Below are positions 8,303 to 16,881 of a DNA stretch of 51,709 nt, in pieces (the stretch's first letter is position 1; every line of letters begins with the position of its first letter). The translations under genes were made by a program, and so were the position numbers. The stretch is from NCBI GenBank assembly GCA_017620135.1, contig JAFZQZ010000092.1, positions 1 through 51,709 on the forward strand. Direction: 5' to 3'. The notes below the pieces were generated by a model that saw only the letters and a list, made by a program, of their open reading frames with translations, had not been told where the DNA came from and made no database searches. The stretch comes from Bacillota bacterium (lineage in GTDB: Bacteria > Bacillota > Clostridia > Lachnospirales > Bianqueaceae).

Positions 8303-10308
8303 GTAAGAAAGAAAAAACAGGGAATCGCTCGTTCCCGGTATGGATGATCATACTGGATGTTCTGCTGGTGCTGGCTGTGCTCGCGGCCATTTTCCTGAAA
8401 GACTGGATGATGATCGTTGTCGTAGTCGTTCTGGCGCTGGCTGCTTTTGGCATTACGTTTTACCTGGTCCGGGACAATGATCTTCGGTTCCGTCAGCGGG
8501 TACTGGACCAGGCAGTCGACCTGGGCACCGAATACCAGCAGTACATGAGTCAGTGGGAATATCCCTTTGTCCTTTTATCCTCCACGCTGAGAGTCGTCTG
8601 GTACAATGAATCGTTCCGGCGGCTGATGAAGTACCAGGAGTGCAAAGGCAAACAGCTGGAAGAGCTGGGGATCGTCTGGGGAACGGACAAGCCGGACTGG
8701 GATCCCATCACGAAGCAGATCCACCTCGCGGATATAGATTTCAAGGCTGTCATGACACAGGTCAGGCTCAGGGATAAGACAGACAATCCGGTCGAAGGCA
8801 GCTTTACCGAAGTATACAGTCTCTCGCTGCAGGATATCACGAGAGAACTCGTGCTGGAAAGGGAGAACCTCGAACAGCAGAGCGTCGTTTCGCTGATCTA
8901 TGTGGACAACTACGACCAGATCGTCGGATCCATGGATGAGAACCTGCGGCCGCTGCTGGAAGCCAATATCTACAGAAGCCTTTCGGATCTTTCCACCACG
9001 CTGAATGGTATCATGACCCGTCTGGAGAGGGATCGTTTCCAGATCATCTTCCCCAGACGGTCACTGGAGACCCTGTATGGCAATCATTTCGCGATCCTGG
9101 AAGAGGTCAAACGACTCGGAAGCGAGCGTTACCAGACGACACTTTCCATCGGCGTAGGTGTCGATAAAGAGATCGAAACGGCCAGACGGTATGCCCGCAT
9201 GGGCGTGGATCTGGCGCTGGGCCGCGGCGGTGACCAGGCCGTGGTGAAAACAAAAGATTCTCAGAAGTTCTTCGGCGGCATGTCCACGAGCGTCGAAAAC
9301 ACGACCCGTGTGCGCGCCAGACTGACAGCCTACGCGCTGAAGGAACTGATCGAGGCTTCCGACCGGGTGCTGATCATGGGTCACACCAATCCCGATCTGG
9401 ACTCTTTCGGTTCAGCCCTTGGTCTGTACCGCGCAGTCTATGAGATGAAGAAACCGGTCAATATCATCATGAGCGTGGAGAAGCACGCGGCTGTCGATTA
9501 TCTGTACAAACAGGTCAGTGAGAATAAACTGTATCAGGGCCTTTTGATCGACAAGGAAGAAGCCCTCCGCTATTGCGGGCCGAATACGCTGCTGATCCTC
9601 ACCGACGTCAACCGCCGGGTGATCGTGCAGTACGGAGAGATCCTTGACCATGTCGGATCTCTGGCGGTCATCGACCATCACAGAGCCGCGGCAGACGCGG
9701 TCACCGGCGCCGCGATCTCCTATGTGGAACCCTTTGCCTCCTCCGCCAGTGAGATGGTGACCGAGCTTCTGCAGTATATGATGGAGAATCCGCCTATCAG
9801 CTCCCTGGAAGCGGACGGACTTTTTGCCGGCATCGCGCTGGATACGAAGAACTTTACCGTCAAGACAGGCGTGCGTACGTTTGAGGCGGCGGCATACCTT
9901 CGCCGGAAAGGCGCGGATGCTGTCCGTGTCCGTAAAATGTTCAAGAATGATATGGGTGACTATAAAGCCAAGGCCATGGTCGTGGCCGGAGCGGAAGTCT
10001 ATAAGGATGATATCGCGATCGCGACCTGGTCTTCCCAGCTGCCCAACGCTTCGACCGTCGCTGCGCAGGCAGCAGACGAACTGCTGGATATCCACGGCAT
10101 TCTGGCTTCCTTTGTCATTACCGAGATGGATCATCAGCAGATCAATATTTCCGCCCGGTCACTGGGAGAGATCAACGTCCAGCTGATCATGGAAGAACTG
10201 GGCGGCGGCGGACATCTTTCCATGGCCGGCGCGCAGCTTAAGGGCCTTTCGCTGGAGGAGGCCAAGGAGAAGGTACTCCAGGCAATTCATACGGTAACGG
10301 GGTTATAA
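8299..10308 (+). CDS. gdpP: Cyclic-di-AMP phosphodiesterase, GdpP/YybT family
   Basis: A 669-aa membrane protein that hydrolyses c-di-AMP to pApA. Two adjacent hydrophobic segments at about residues 14-52 anchor it. A PAS-like region follows (about 65-160), then a degenerate GGDEF region (about 170-300). The DHH domain begins with GHTNPDLDSFGS at about 361, has VNRR and VIDHH further on, and the DHHA1 motif GGGGHLSMAGA is near 635. The start is ATG 8299 behind AAGGAGAA and overlaps DUF951. Together with the rplI-dnaB block downstream this is the usual clostridial order. Confidence 0.95.
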   Translation: MSKKEKTGNRSFPVWMIILDVLLVLAVLAAIFLKDWMMIVVVVVLALAAFGITFYLVRDNDLRFRQRVLDQAVDLGTEYQQYMSQWEYPFVLLSSTLRVVWYNESFRRLMKYQECKGKQLEELGIVWGTDKPDWDPITKQIHLADIDFKAVMTQVRLRDKTDNPVEGSFTEVYSLSLQDITRELVLERENLEQQSVVSLIYVDNYDQIVGSMDENLRPLLEANIYRSLSDLSTTLNGIMTRLERDRFQIIFPRRSLETLYGNHFAILEEVKRLGSERYQTTLSIGVGVDKEIETARRYARMGVDLALGRGGDQAVVKTKDSQKFFGGMSTSVENTTRVRARLTAYALKELIEASDRVLIMGHTNPDLDSFGSALGLYRAVYEMKKPVNIIMSVEKHAAVDYLYKQVSENKLYQGLLIDKEEALRYCGPNTLLILTDVNRRVIVQYGEILDHVGSLAVIDHHRAAADAVTGAAISYVEPFASSASEMVTELLQYMMENPPISSLEADGLFAGIALDTKNFTVKTGVRTFEAAAYLRRKGADAVRVRKMFKNDMGDYKAKAMVVAGAEVYKDDIAIATWSSQLPNASTVAAQAADELLDIHGILASFVITEMDHQQINISARSLGEINVQLIMEELGGGGHLSMAGAQLKGLSLEEAKEKVLQAIHTVTGL

Positions 10309-10311
10309 ACC

Positions 10312-11286
10312 ATGATAGAAAGTGTTTCTTTCTTTTACGACTGGGAAGTCGCGCTGCAGATCTTTATCCAGAGCCTCCTGGGAAGCTTTGGTACCACCGT
10401 TTGTTCTGCCATAACGATGTTCGGCGAAGAGATGATCATGATCGTGATCCTCGGCTACATCTACTGGTGTCTGGATAAGGAATACGGAAAGTTTATCGGA
10501 GTCAATGTCATTATCGGCATCGTGCTGAATCCCCTCCTGAAGAATATCGCGCTCAGGCGCCGTCCTTACTTCGATCATCCCGAGATCAAATGTCTGAAAC
10601 CGGTCGATGCGTCGGCAGATATTTATGATATCGCGGCACAGGGCTACTCATTCCCGAGCGGGCACAGTCTGAACTCGGCGATCGTCTACGGATCGCTTCC
10701 CGCCTGGCAGCCGGAAGACGGCCGGAATAAGGGATGGCAGAAGGCCCTGATGGTGATCGCCATCGTGATGCCCCTTCTGGTAGGTGTTTCCAGAGTCGCT
10801 CTCGGCGTCCACTATGCGACGGATGTGCTCGCGGGATGGGCCGGAGGTCTGGTCATCGTTCTGGGAATGGGTCACCTGCAGAAAAAAGTGAAGAAGAAAT
10901 GGCTGCTGCATCTGATCATTTTCCTGATCTCGCTGGTAGGATACTTTTACTGCAAGACGACGGACTACTATACCGGCGTGGGTATGATGGGCGGTTTCTT
11001 CCTGGCTTATCATTTTGAGGAGAAATATGTGAAATTCGAGTCCACCAGAAATGTCTGGATCTCGATCCTTCGTGTCGCGGTGGGCGGCGCCCTGTATTTC
11101 GGACTGAACACGGCGCTGAAGCTGCCTTTTTCGAAGGAATTTCTGGACTCCGCTACACTGGCCGCTTATATCGTCCGAAGTCTTCGGTACGCGGTGGTCA
11201 TGTTCCTTCTGATGGGCGTTTATCCGTTAGTGTTCGGAAAGCTCTTTAAGAAGAAGGCGCCGACAGAATCGGAGAAAAACTCGTAA
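10312..11286 (+). CDS. PAP2-family membrane phosphatase
   Basis: A 324-aa polytopic protein with the three PAP2 signature blocks: K77-x6-R84-P85 (KNIALRRRP), PSGH at 115-118, and SR161-x5-H167-x3-D171 (SRVALGVHYATD). The family dephosphorylates lipid phosphates such as undecaprenyl pyrophosphate or phosphatidic acid, with the active site on the outer face. The substrate is not determinable here. The gene follows gdpP by 3 bases. A fresh promoter before rplI suggests the operon can end here. Confidence 0.92.
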   Translation: MIESVSFFYDWEVALQIFIQSLLGSFGTTVCSAITMFGEEMIMIVILGYIYWCLDKEYGKFIGVNVIIGIVLNPLLKNIALRRRPYFDHPEIKCLKPVDASADIYDIAAQGYSFPSGHSLNSAIVYGSLPAWQPEDGRNKGWQKALMVIAIVMPLLVGVSRVALGVHYATDVLAGWAGGLVIVLGMGHLQKKVKKKWLLHLIIFLISLVGYFYCKTTDYYTGVGMMGGFFLAYHFEEKYVKFESTRNVWISILRVAVGGALYFGLNTALKLPFSKEFLDSATLAAYIVRSLRYAVVMFLLMGVYPLVFGKLFKKKAPTESEKNS

Positions 11287-11293
11287 TTAATCC

Positions 11294-11322
11294 TTGCCAG
11301 AGAAAGGGCGCTTTGATAAAAT
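11294..11322 (+). promoter_or_regulatory. Promoter for rplI-dnaB
   Basis: TTGCCA (11294-11299), 17-bp spacer, TAAAAT (11317-11322), 40 bases before the rplI start. Confidence 0.65.
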
Positions 11323-11362
11323 AGAGTCAGAAAGACTCCAAGAACACCTAAGGAGGTTTACC

Positions 11363-11812
11363 ATGAAAGTCTTATTGAACCAAACCGTTGCCAAACTCGG
11401 TAAAGCGGGTGAGATCGTCAATGTAGCTGACGGATATGCCAAGAACTACCTGATCCCCAAGAAGCTGGCTGTCGCTGCCACCAAGCAGGTACTCGCACAG
11501 TGGGAGACACAGAAAAAGTCTCAGGAGATCCGTCAGGCAAAGGCTGAAGTCGAAGCTCAGGCGCTGGCCAAAGAACTGTCCAAAAAGACCTTTACCCTGA
11601 GCGAAAAAGCCGGTGAGAACGGAAAACTGTTCGGTGCCGTCACCACAGCGGACGTGGCGGAAGCCCTGAAAGCCCAGTTCGATCTGGATGTCGACAAGAA
11701 AAAGATCGTGATCCCCGAGGATATCAAAACGGTCGGTGAATATACCGTACAGGTCAAGCTGCTTGCCTCTGCTGTCGCGGAGATCCGTATGTCGGTGGTA
11801 GCTGATGCCTGA
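11363..11812 (+). CDS. rplI: 50S ribosomal protein bL9
   Basis: A 149-aa protein with the diagnostic N-terminus MKVLLNQTVAKLGKAGEIV and GYAKNYLIPK, which binds 23S rRNA, then a long helix and a C-terminal domain. The start ATG at 11363 has AAGGAGG at 11350-11356. The last 8 bases overlap dnaB, consistent with coupled translation; the rplI-dnaB pairing is conserved in Bacillota. Confidence 0.97.
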   Translation: MKVLLNQTVAKLGKAGEIVNVADGYAKNYLIPKKLAVAATKQVLAQWETQKKSQEIRQAKAEVEAQALAKELSKKTFTLSEKAGENGKLFGAVTTADVAEALKAQFDLDVDKKKIVIPEDIKTVGEYTVQVKLLASAVAEIRMSVVADA

Positions 11813-13142
11813 CGAAACGCTGGTTCCCCGGATTCCTCCGCATTCGGAAGAAGCGGAGCAGTCGATCATCGGCGCCTGTCTGATCGATCCGGATGCCCTG
11901 GAAACTGCGTGTGAGAAACTGCTGCCCGAAGAGTTCTACAACCCAAGACACAAAGAGATTTTTGAAGCGATCCTGGATCTTTACCGACAGAAGATGTCGG
12001 TGGATCTGGTGACAGTCAAATCCCGATTGGAGAACCGAGGGACACTGGAAAGCGCGGGAGGGCTGAAGTATCTCAGCCAGGTCGCCGCGGCTGTTCCCAA
12101 CTCGGTTTATGCGTCAGGCTATGTGAAGATCGTCAAGGATCGGGCGCTGTACCGCCGGTTTATCAGTATGGCGAACCGGATCCTGCAGAAGAGCTTTTCT
12201 ACCGAAGCCCCGATCGACGCGCTTTCCGAAGATGTGGAGAAGGAAGTCTACCTGATCCTGCAGAAACAGGGATCTTCGGACTTCAAGCAGGTGAAGGATG
12301 TCCTTCTGGAATCCTTTGATCAGATCGAGCAGACAGCGAAAAACGGCGGCCAGATCTCCGGCATCCCTACAGGATTCGCGGATCTGGATGCCAAGCTGAC
12401 CGGTCTGCATCCCTCGGATCTGGTCGTGGTAGGCGCGAGACCTTCCATGGGTAAGTCAGCGTTCGGCCTGAACATCGTTCAGAACGCGGCTGTTCGCTCC
12501 GGCAAGACCTGCGCGGTCTTCTCGCTGGAAATGTCTGCCGTGCAGGTGGTCAACCGTTTCCTTTCGGTACAATCCGGTGTGGAACTCAACAAATTCCGGA
12601 CCGGTGAGCTGGAAGATCGGGACTGGGAAAACCTGGTCGAAGCGCTCGGACCGCTTTCGCAGGCAAAGATCTTCATCGATGATACCGGCGGCATCACAAT
12701 GCCGGAGATCCGATCCAAAGCCAGGAAGCTGAAGATCGAACACGGACTGGACCTGATCATGATCGATTATCTGCAGCTGATGAGCAGCGCGAACCGAAAC
12801 AATGAAAACCGTCAGCAGGAGATCTCGGAGATCAGCCGTGGCCTAAAGATGCTCGCGAGAGAGCTGGAGGTTCCGATCATCGCGCTTTCACAGCTTGGCC
12901 GAAGCCTGGAGCAGCGAGCCGATCACCGTCCCATGATGAGTGATCTGCGTGAATCCGGCGCGATCGAGCAGGACGCGGATGTTGTCATTTTCATTTACAG
13001 GGATGAGTATTATCATCCGGATACGACAGAGGACAAGAATGTAGCGGAGATCATCGTGGCCAAGCAGAGAAACGGCCCGGTGGGAACGGAAAAACTTCGC
13101 TACGACGGAGAGTATACCCGGTTCAGCAATCTGCTCCGGTAA
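11805..13142 (+). CDS. dnaB: Replicative DNA helicase
   Basis: A 445-aa RecA-fold helicase that unwinds DNA at the replication fork as a hexamer. The N-terminal DnaB domain (PPHSEEAEQSIIGACL) binds primase. Walker A is GARPSMGKS at 210-218, and LIMIDYLQLM (about 315) is Walker B. Length is as usual. It begins inside rplI; transcription likely stops or is re-initiated before the ferredoxin gene, which has its own promoter 8 bases past the dnaB stop. Confidence 0.97.
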   Translation: MPDETLVPRIPPHSEEAEQSIIGACLIDPDALETACEKLLPEEFYNPRHKEIFEAILDLYRQKMSVDLVTVKSRLENRGTLESAGGLKYLSQVAAAVPNSVYASGYVKIVKDRALYRRFISMANRILQKSFSTEAPIDALSEDVEKEVYLILQKQGSSDFKQVKDVLLESFDQIEQTAKNGGQISGIPTGFADLDAKLTGLHPSDLVVVGARPSMGKSAFGLNIVQNAAVRSGKTCAVFSLEMSAVQVVNRFLSVQSGVELNKFRTGELEDRDWENLVEALGPLSQAKIFIDDTGGITMPEIRSKARKLKIEHGLDLIMIDYLQLMSSANRNNENRQQEISEISRGLKMLARELEVPIIALSQLGRSLEQRADHRPMMSDLRESGAIEQDADVVIFIYRDEYYHPDTTEDKNVAEIIVAKQRNGPVGTEKLRYDGEYTRFSNLLR

Positions 13143-13150
13143 AAAAGTCC

Positions 13151-13179
13151 TTGCATGATCGTTATATTTGTAGTATGAT
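13151..13179 (+). promoter_or_regulatory. Promoter for the ferredoxin gene
   Basis: TTGCAT (13151-13156), 17-bp spacer, TATGAT (13174-13179), 50 bases before the ATG. Confidence 0.8.
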
Positions 13180-13228
13180 GAACCCGAGCGATGGTCCGTC
13201 GCTTGATAAACAAAGGGAGGTATCAATT

Positions 13229-13399
13229 ATGGCATATGTGATTTCTGATGATTGCATCAAATGTGGAGCCTGCGCAGCAGAGTGCCCCGTCGGCGCTATT
13301 TCTGAAGGCGATGCGAAATACGAGATCGATGCGGATGCCTGCATCGAGTGCGGTGCTTGCGCAGCTGCCTGCCCGGTCGGTGCTCCGGCACAGGGCTAA
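13229..13399 (+). CDS. Clostridial-type 2[4Fe-4S] ferredoxin
   Basis: A 56-aa electron carrier with two CxxCxxCxxxCP cluster motifs: Cys9, 12, 15, 19 and Cys38, 41, 44, 48. It passes low-potential electrons between cytoplasmic enzymes of anaerobic metabolism. The start ATG 13229 follows GGGAGG at 13215-13220. It stands alone between its own promoter and a strong terminator, which suits an abundant housekeeping protein. Confidence 0.97.
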   Translation: MAYVISDDCIKCGACAAECPVGAISEGDAKYEIDADACIECGACAAACPVGAPAQG

Positions 13400-13417
13400 T
13401 CGGTAAATAGTAAATCG

Positions 13418-13446
13418 AAGACCCGGAGAAATCTCCGGGTCTTTTT
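13418..13446 (+). terminator. Rho-independent terminator after ferredoxin
   Basis: 10-bp stem GACCCGGAGA (13420-13429) / TCTCCGGGTC (13432-13441), two-base loop, then TTTTT. Flanking A/T pairs lengthen the stem. Confidence 0.92.
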
Positions 13447-13449
13447 CTG

Positions 13450-13478
13450 TTGTCAAACGGGCCGGTTTGGTGTATAAT
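13450..13478 (+). promoter_or_regulatory. Promoter for the DUF1858 gene
   Basis: TTGTCA (13450-13455), 17-bp spacer, TATAAT (13473-13478), placed immediately after the ferredoxin terminator. Confidence 0.85.
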
Positions 13479-13522
13479 GAGGAATACTTGTATTGGATTT
13501 TGAAGATAGGAGGACTCGAAAA

Positions 13523-13774
13523 ATGGTAACTCAAGTTTCTAAAGATATGATCATCGCCGATATTTTAAAGGCAGATCGTGATATTGCCGCTATCCTGATC
13601 CAGAATGGAATGGGATGTATTTTCTGCCCCGCGTCTCAGGGCGAGTCTCTGGAAGAAGCCTGCTTCGTGCACGGAATGAATCCCGATGAGATCCTGGAAG
13701 AGATCAATGATTTCCTTGCCGCGAAAGCAGAAGAAATGGCTCCGGACGAGAGCCAGTTTGTGACTGAGGAATAA
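13523..13774 (+). CDS. DUF1858 redox-disulfide protein
   Basis: An 83-aa protein of the family often labelled hybrid-cluster-protein-associated redox disulfide. The signature is the Cys32-x2-Cys35 pair in NGMGCIFCP, plus Cys47. Family members are thought to be small thiol/disulfide or metal-binding partners in anaerobes, without a proven reaction. The start ATG at 13523 lies behind AGGAGG (13508-13513). It may be cotranscribed with mecA, as no terminator with a T-run separates them. Confidence 0.88.
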   Translation: MVTQVSKDMIIADILKADRDIAAILIQNGMGCIFCPASQGESLEEACFVHGMNPDEILEEINDFLAAKAEEMAPDESQFVTEE

Positions 13775-13778
13775 AGAT

Positions 13779-13800
13779 TCCTGAAGCATCAGCTTCAGGA
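13779..13800. other. Intergenic 9-bp hairpin without T-run
   Basis: TCCTGAAGC (13779-13787) pairs perfectly with GCTTCAGGA (13792-13800) around a 4-base loop, between the DUF1858 and mecA genes. With no T-tract it is not a normal terminator; it could shape mRNA processing or stability. Confidence 0.5.
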
Positions 13801-13820
13801 CATGAACGGAGTAATGTCAG

Positions 13821-14549
13821 ATGAAGGCTGAAAAAATCAACCAGGACCAGATTCGCTTTACCTTAAGCGAGTCTGATTTGATTTCGCGAAATCTCCATAT
13901 ATCCGAGCTGAGCTACGGTTCCGACAAGACCAAGGCACTCTTCGAAGATATGATGCGGACCGCCTATGAGCAGTTCGGAATGGACTTTTCGCAAAAACCG
14001 CTGATGATCGAAGCGATCCCTCTTTCGGATCGGGAACTGACCATCACGGTCACCCGGGTCTCCGGCGCAGCCGAGCTCGGAGCGCTTTTCGGCGCGAATT
14101 TCGGAGGACCCAGGGACAGGGGGCCCGGCCAGGATCCAAGAGGCCTGGATATGTGGAGCCCCGCGTTTGCGGATCCTTCCAAAGGCCCGCAGGAGGGTCC
14201 CGGCAGGGAAGAGAAGGGCTTCTTCGATGAACTTCCCGGTACGGAGGACGGCGTTATCTATCTTTTCGATCATCTGGACGATCTGTGCAGTGTATCCTCC
14301 CATATCCCCGAAAACCTGAAACTGATCAACGCGCTCTATGTGGACGAAGGTAAGGGGACATACTATCTGGTCGTTCATTTCCGCCGGATGGATTCAGAGA
14401 TGCGCTATGTCATTTCTCTGCTTTCGCAGTATTGTACGGAATGGTTCTTCGGCCGTCACGCGGAACTGATCGTTAAGGAACACGCGCGTGCCGCCATCAA
14501 AAACCGCGCGCTCCAGAAGCTGGGCAAGATCGAAAGATCGGAGATCTGA
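13821..14549 (+). CDS. mecA: Adaptor protein MecA family
   Basis: A 242-aa protein. The N-terminal domain (EKINQDQIRFTLSESDL, then ISELSYG and LMIEAIPL) matches MecA, which hands substrates to the ClpC/ClpP protease. A Gly/Pro/Asp-rich linker of about 45 residues (roughly 90-135) joins it to the C-terminal ClpC-binding domain (about 145-240). The linker resembles no fold. Its partners ClpC and ClpP are not in this window. The following gene starts 5 bases later. Confidence 0.88.
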   Translation: MKAEKINQDQIRFTLSESDLISRNLHISELSYGSDKTKALFEDMMRTAYEQFGMDFSQKPLMIEAIPLSDRELTITVTRVSGAAELGALFGANFGGPRDRGPGQDPRGLDMWSPAFADPSKGPQEGPGREEKGFFDELPGTEDGVIYLFDHLDDLCSVSSHIPENLKLINALYVDEGKGTYYLVVHFRRMDSEMRYVISLLSQYCTEWFFGRHAELIVKEHARAAIKNRALQKLGKIERSEI

Positions 14550-14554
14550 TCATC

Positions 14555-15079
14555 ATGCTGCAGTTTGAAGTGGGAAAAGAGTTTCCCTTACCGAGGGCCA
14601 TGAGTGAAGGGGCTGTCTTTTCTGTCGAACCCTATACCATGATCCTGACTTATCGCTTTGATAAACCAACGGAAGAAGAGATCCGTGAGTTTAAGACCGG
14701 CACCTTTCAGATGGCGGTGACGGAAGAGCGCGGCCTTTTATTCCTGCTGACGAAATTCGGACAGATGGGATGGGCGGACGCACCTTACAGCACGCAGCTT
14801 TCTGAGCGGAGCAAGGAACTTCCGGAACTTCGGGAAGGACATAAAGGATACAGTCTGGACGCGTTTTTGGTGGATCTTTCCACGAACACGCTGACAGCTC
14901 ACCGGCTGGTCCGGATGAGCCCCGACTTTTCCAGAAAATTCAGAAGTCTTTTGCTGGATGATATGGCAAAAGACTTCGATCCTTCTGCCTATGAAAAAAC
15001 GGTCCGGGAAGTCTACCGGACTTATCCGACCAAAGTTTTGCTGGACAGAAGCCTGATCCGGATGAAAACGGATCGATAA
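14555..15079 (+). CDS. Conserved-looking protein of unknown function
   Basis: 174 aa, start ATG 14555, 5 bases after mecA, so translated from the same mRNA. No signal peptide, membrane segment, cysteine cluster or nucleotide-binding motif is visible. The content is mixed alpha/beta with aromatic and charged residues, e.g. FSVEPYTMILTYRFDKP and FLLTKFGQMGWADAPYS. I do not recognise the family. A terminator follows immediately, so mecA and this gene close the operon. Confidence 0.75.
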   Translation: MLQFEVGKEFPLPRAMSEGAVFSVEPYTMILTYRFDKPTEEEIREFKTGTFQMAVTEERGLLFLLTKFGQMGWADAPYSTQLSERSKELPELREGHKGYSLDAFLVDLSTNTLTAHRLVRMSPDFSRKFRSLLLDDMAKDFDPSAYEKTVREVYRTYPTKVLLDRSLIRMKTDR

Positions 15080-15085
15080 AAACAG

Positions 15086-15121
15086 ATCACTGCCCCTCGA
15101 TATGTCCGGGCAGTGATTTTT
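15086..15121 (+). terminator. Rho-independent terminator
   Basis: 10-bp stem ATCACTGCCC (15086-15095) / GGGCAGTGAT (15108-15117) with a 12-base loop and a TTTTT tail. Confidence 0.9.
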
Positions 15122-15141
15122 GTGTCACTGGAGAACGTAGG

Positions 15142-15594
15142 ATGAACATAATAGAATCATTCAGCGAGCAGGAGACCTTTCTGCTTGGCAAAAAGCTTGC
15201 TGAAGAGGCAAAGAGCGGTGATCTTTTCTGCCTGCTCGGCGATCTCGGGACCGGGAAAACGGTACTGGCCAGAGGCATGGCGGAAGGTCTGAAGATCGGA
15301 CAAAGGATCCAGAGCCCTACTTTTGTGATCGTGCGGGAATATCATGACGGAAAGCTTCCCTTCTATCATTTTGATCTGTACCGGCTGGAGGATGAAGATG
15401 AACTATATGCGATCGGATGGGAAGAATACCTTGGAAAAGATGGCGTGATCCTGGTGGAATGGGCTGACCTCATGCCGGAAGCCATGCCGGAAGACGCCCG
15501 CTGGATCCGAATCGGAAAAGACCTCTCAAAGGGAGTGGATTATCGAAGGATCATGATCGGGACCTATCAGGAGATCACAGAGGAAGATAAGTGA
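15142..15594 (+). CDS. tsaE: tRNA t6A-synthesis ATPase TsaE
   Basis: A 150-aa P-loop ATPase. Walker A GDLGTGKT is at 33-40, with SPTFVIVREY and YHFDLYRL downstream as in all TsaE proteins. It supports TsaB/TsaD in making N6-threonylcarbamoyladenosine at position 37 of ANN-decoding tRNAs. The next gene is tsaB, starting in the TsaE stop (GTGA). Confidence 0.96.
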   Translation: MNIIESFSEQETFLLGKKLAEEAKSGDLFCLLGDLGTGKTVLARGMAEGLKIGQRIQSPTFVIVREYHDGKLPFYHFDLYRLEDEDELYAIGWEEYLGKDGVILVEWADLMPEAMPEDARWIRIGKDLSKGVDYRRIMIGTYQEITEEDK

Positions 15595-16418
15595 AGATTC
15601 TAGGAATTGAAGCCGCCGCGAAAGTAGCCGGCGCTGCGGTATATGAGAACGGAAAAATACTGGCGGAAGAGTTTACCGACGGAGCGCTGACGCATTCCGA
15701 GACACTGATGCCGATGATCGACCGGGTCCTTCAGAAGGCAAAGGTCCGGATGGAGGAGATCGAACTCATTACACTGACAAACGGGCCCGGATCGTTTACG
15801 GGCCTGAGGATCGGAGCCGCTACGGCAAAAGGCCTGGCCCTTAGCGGCGCTAGGATGGATGAAGAAGGAAACATGACCGGAGGGATCATGGTCCTGCCGC
15901 TCCCCACGCTGGAAGTACTGACCTTCGGCGCCATTTCTTTCGTACAGGAGAAGACGAGCTGGATCGGAAAGGCCCCGCTTCTGGTGGGGACCATGGACGC
16001 CAGAAGACATCAGGTCTATACCGCGGCATATGATATGGATCTGAAACAGGTCATCGCTCCACAGGCCTTGCCGCCCGATGTACTGGCGGGAAAACTGAAA
16101 GAACTGGGGCGTCCCTGCCTGTTCCTGGGAGACGCGTCAGCGCTTTATCAGGATGTGTTCAGCGATATACTGGGAGAACTGTTTGTGCTGGCGCCGGAAG
16201 AGATCCGGGGCCTTCGGGCAGGAACGACCTGCCGTCTTGCCGAAAGAAAGATCCGAGAGGCCGTCGACGCCGGTGAGCCCATGCCGTTCATTCACGGCTG
16301 GGAAATGCGGATCGAATATCTCCGTAAACCGCAGGCTGAGCGAGAAAGGGAAGAACGGCTCCGCCGGGAAAAGGCGGCGGAAGAAGGCCGGGATACGGCC
16401 GGGGAGCCGGGAAAATGA
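15591..16418 (+). CDS. tsaB: tRNA t6A-synthesis scaffold protein TsaB
   Basis: A 275-aa ASKHA-fold protein that dimerises with TsaD. MKILGIEAAAKVAGAAV is the phosphate-1 strand, and TNGPGSFTGLRIG (about residues 63-75) is the family signature. It uses a GTG start at 15591 that overlaps the tsaE stop. It is longer than usual (about 230-240) because of a charged C-terminal tail rich in Arg/Glu from about residue 248, probably disordered. TsaD is not in the window. Confidence 0.94.
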   Translation: MKILGIEAAAKVAGAAVYENGKILAEEFTDGALTHSETLMPMIDRVLQKAKVRMEEIELITLTNGPGSFTGLRIGAATAKGLALSGARMDEEGNMTGGIMVLPLPTLEVLTFGAISFVQEKTSWIGKAPLLVGTMDARRHQVYTAAYDMDLKQVIAPQALPPDVLAGKLKELGRPCLFLGDASALYQDVFSDILGELFVLAPEEIRGLRAGTTCRLAERKIREAVDAGEPMPFIHGWEMRIEYLRKPQAEREREERLRREKAAEEGRDTAGEPGK

Positions 16419-16861
16419 TCATCATCAGACAGATGGTCGAAGATGATCTGGATCAGATCATGCGGATCGAGGAAGAAAGCTTCAGTTCGCCCTGGAGCAG
16501 GCAGTCCATGGAGCAGGAACTGGCAGGCGATCAGGCACATTATTTTACCGCCTGCGATGAACAGGGGGAAGTCATCGGCTATGCCGGGTTCTGGCAGGTC
16601 ATGGATGAAGGTCATATCATGAACATCGCTGTCCGGAAAGACCGGCAGCGGAAAGGGATCGGACAGTCACTGATGGAAGCCATGCTCAGCTGCGGCGACG
16701 CTCTGGGGATCCTGTACTGGACACTGGAAGTCAGGGTATCCAATCTGCCGGCTGTAAGGCTTTACGAAAAAATCGGATTTACCTCGGCGGGGATCCGTCC
16801 GGGATACTATCAACACCCCAGAGAAGACGCGAATATTCTCTGGCTCACAAGATCCATATAA
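16415..16861 (+). CDS. rimI: Ribosomal protein S18-alanine N-acetyltransferase (RimI)
   Basis: A 148-aa GNAT acetyltransferase. FSSPWSRQSMEQEL near the start, NIAVRKDRQRKGIGQSL (acetyl-CoA loop, Q/RxxGxG) and the C-terminal pattern EVRVSNLPAVRLYEKIGF are typical of RimI. It acetylates the N-terminus of bS18 or similar substrates. Start ATG 16415 overlaps the tsaB stop, completing the tsaE-tsaB-rimI block. Confidence 0.93.
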   Translation: MIIIRQMVEDDLDQIMRIEEESFSSPWSRQSMEQELAGDQAHYFTACDEQGEVIGYAGFWQVMDEGHIMNIAVRKDRQRKGIGQSLMEAMLSCGDALGILYWTLEVRVSNLPAVRLYEKIGFTSAGIRPGYYQHPREDANILWLTRSI

Positions 16862-16881
16862 AGAATATAAGGAGACACGAG

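Noticed and set aside
13779-13800. Hairpin as a terminator before mecA
   Set aside because: No T-run follows; kept only as a hairpin.
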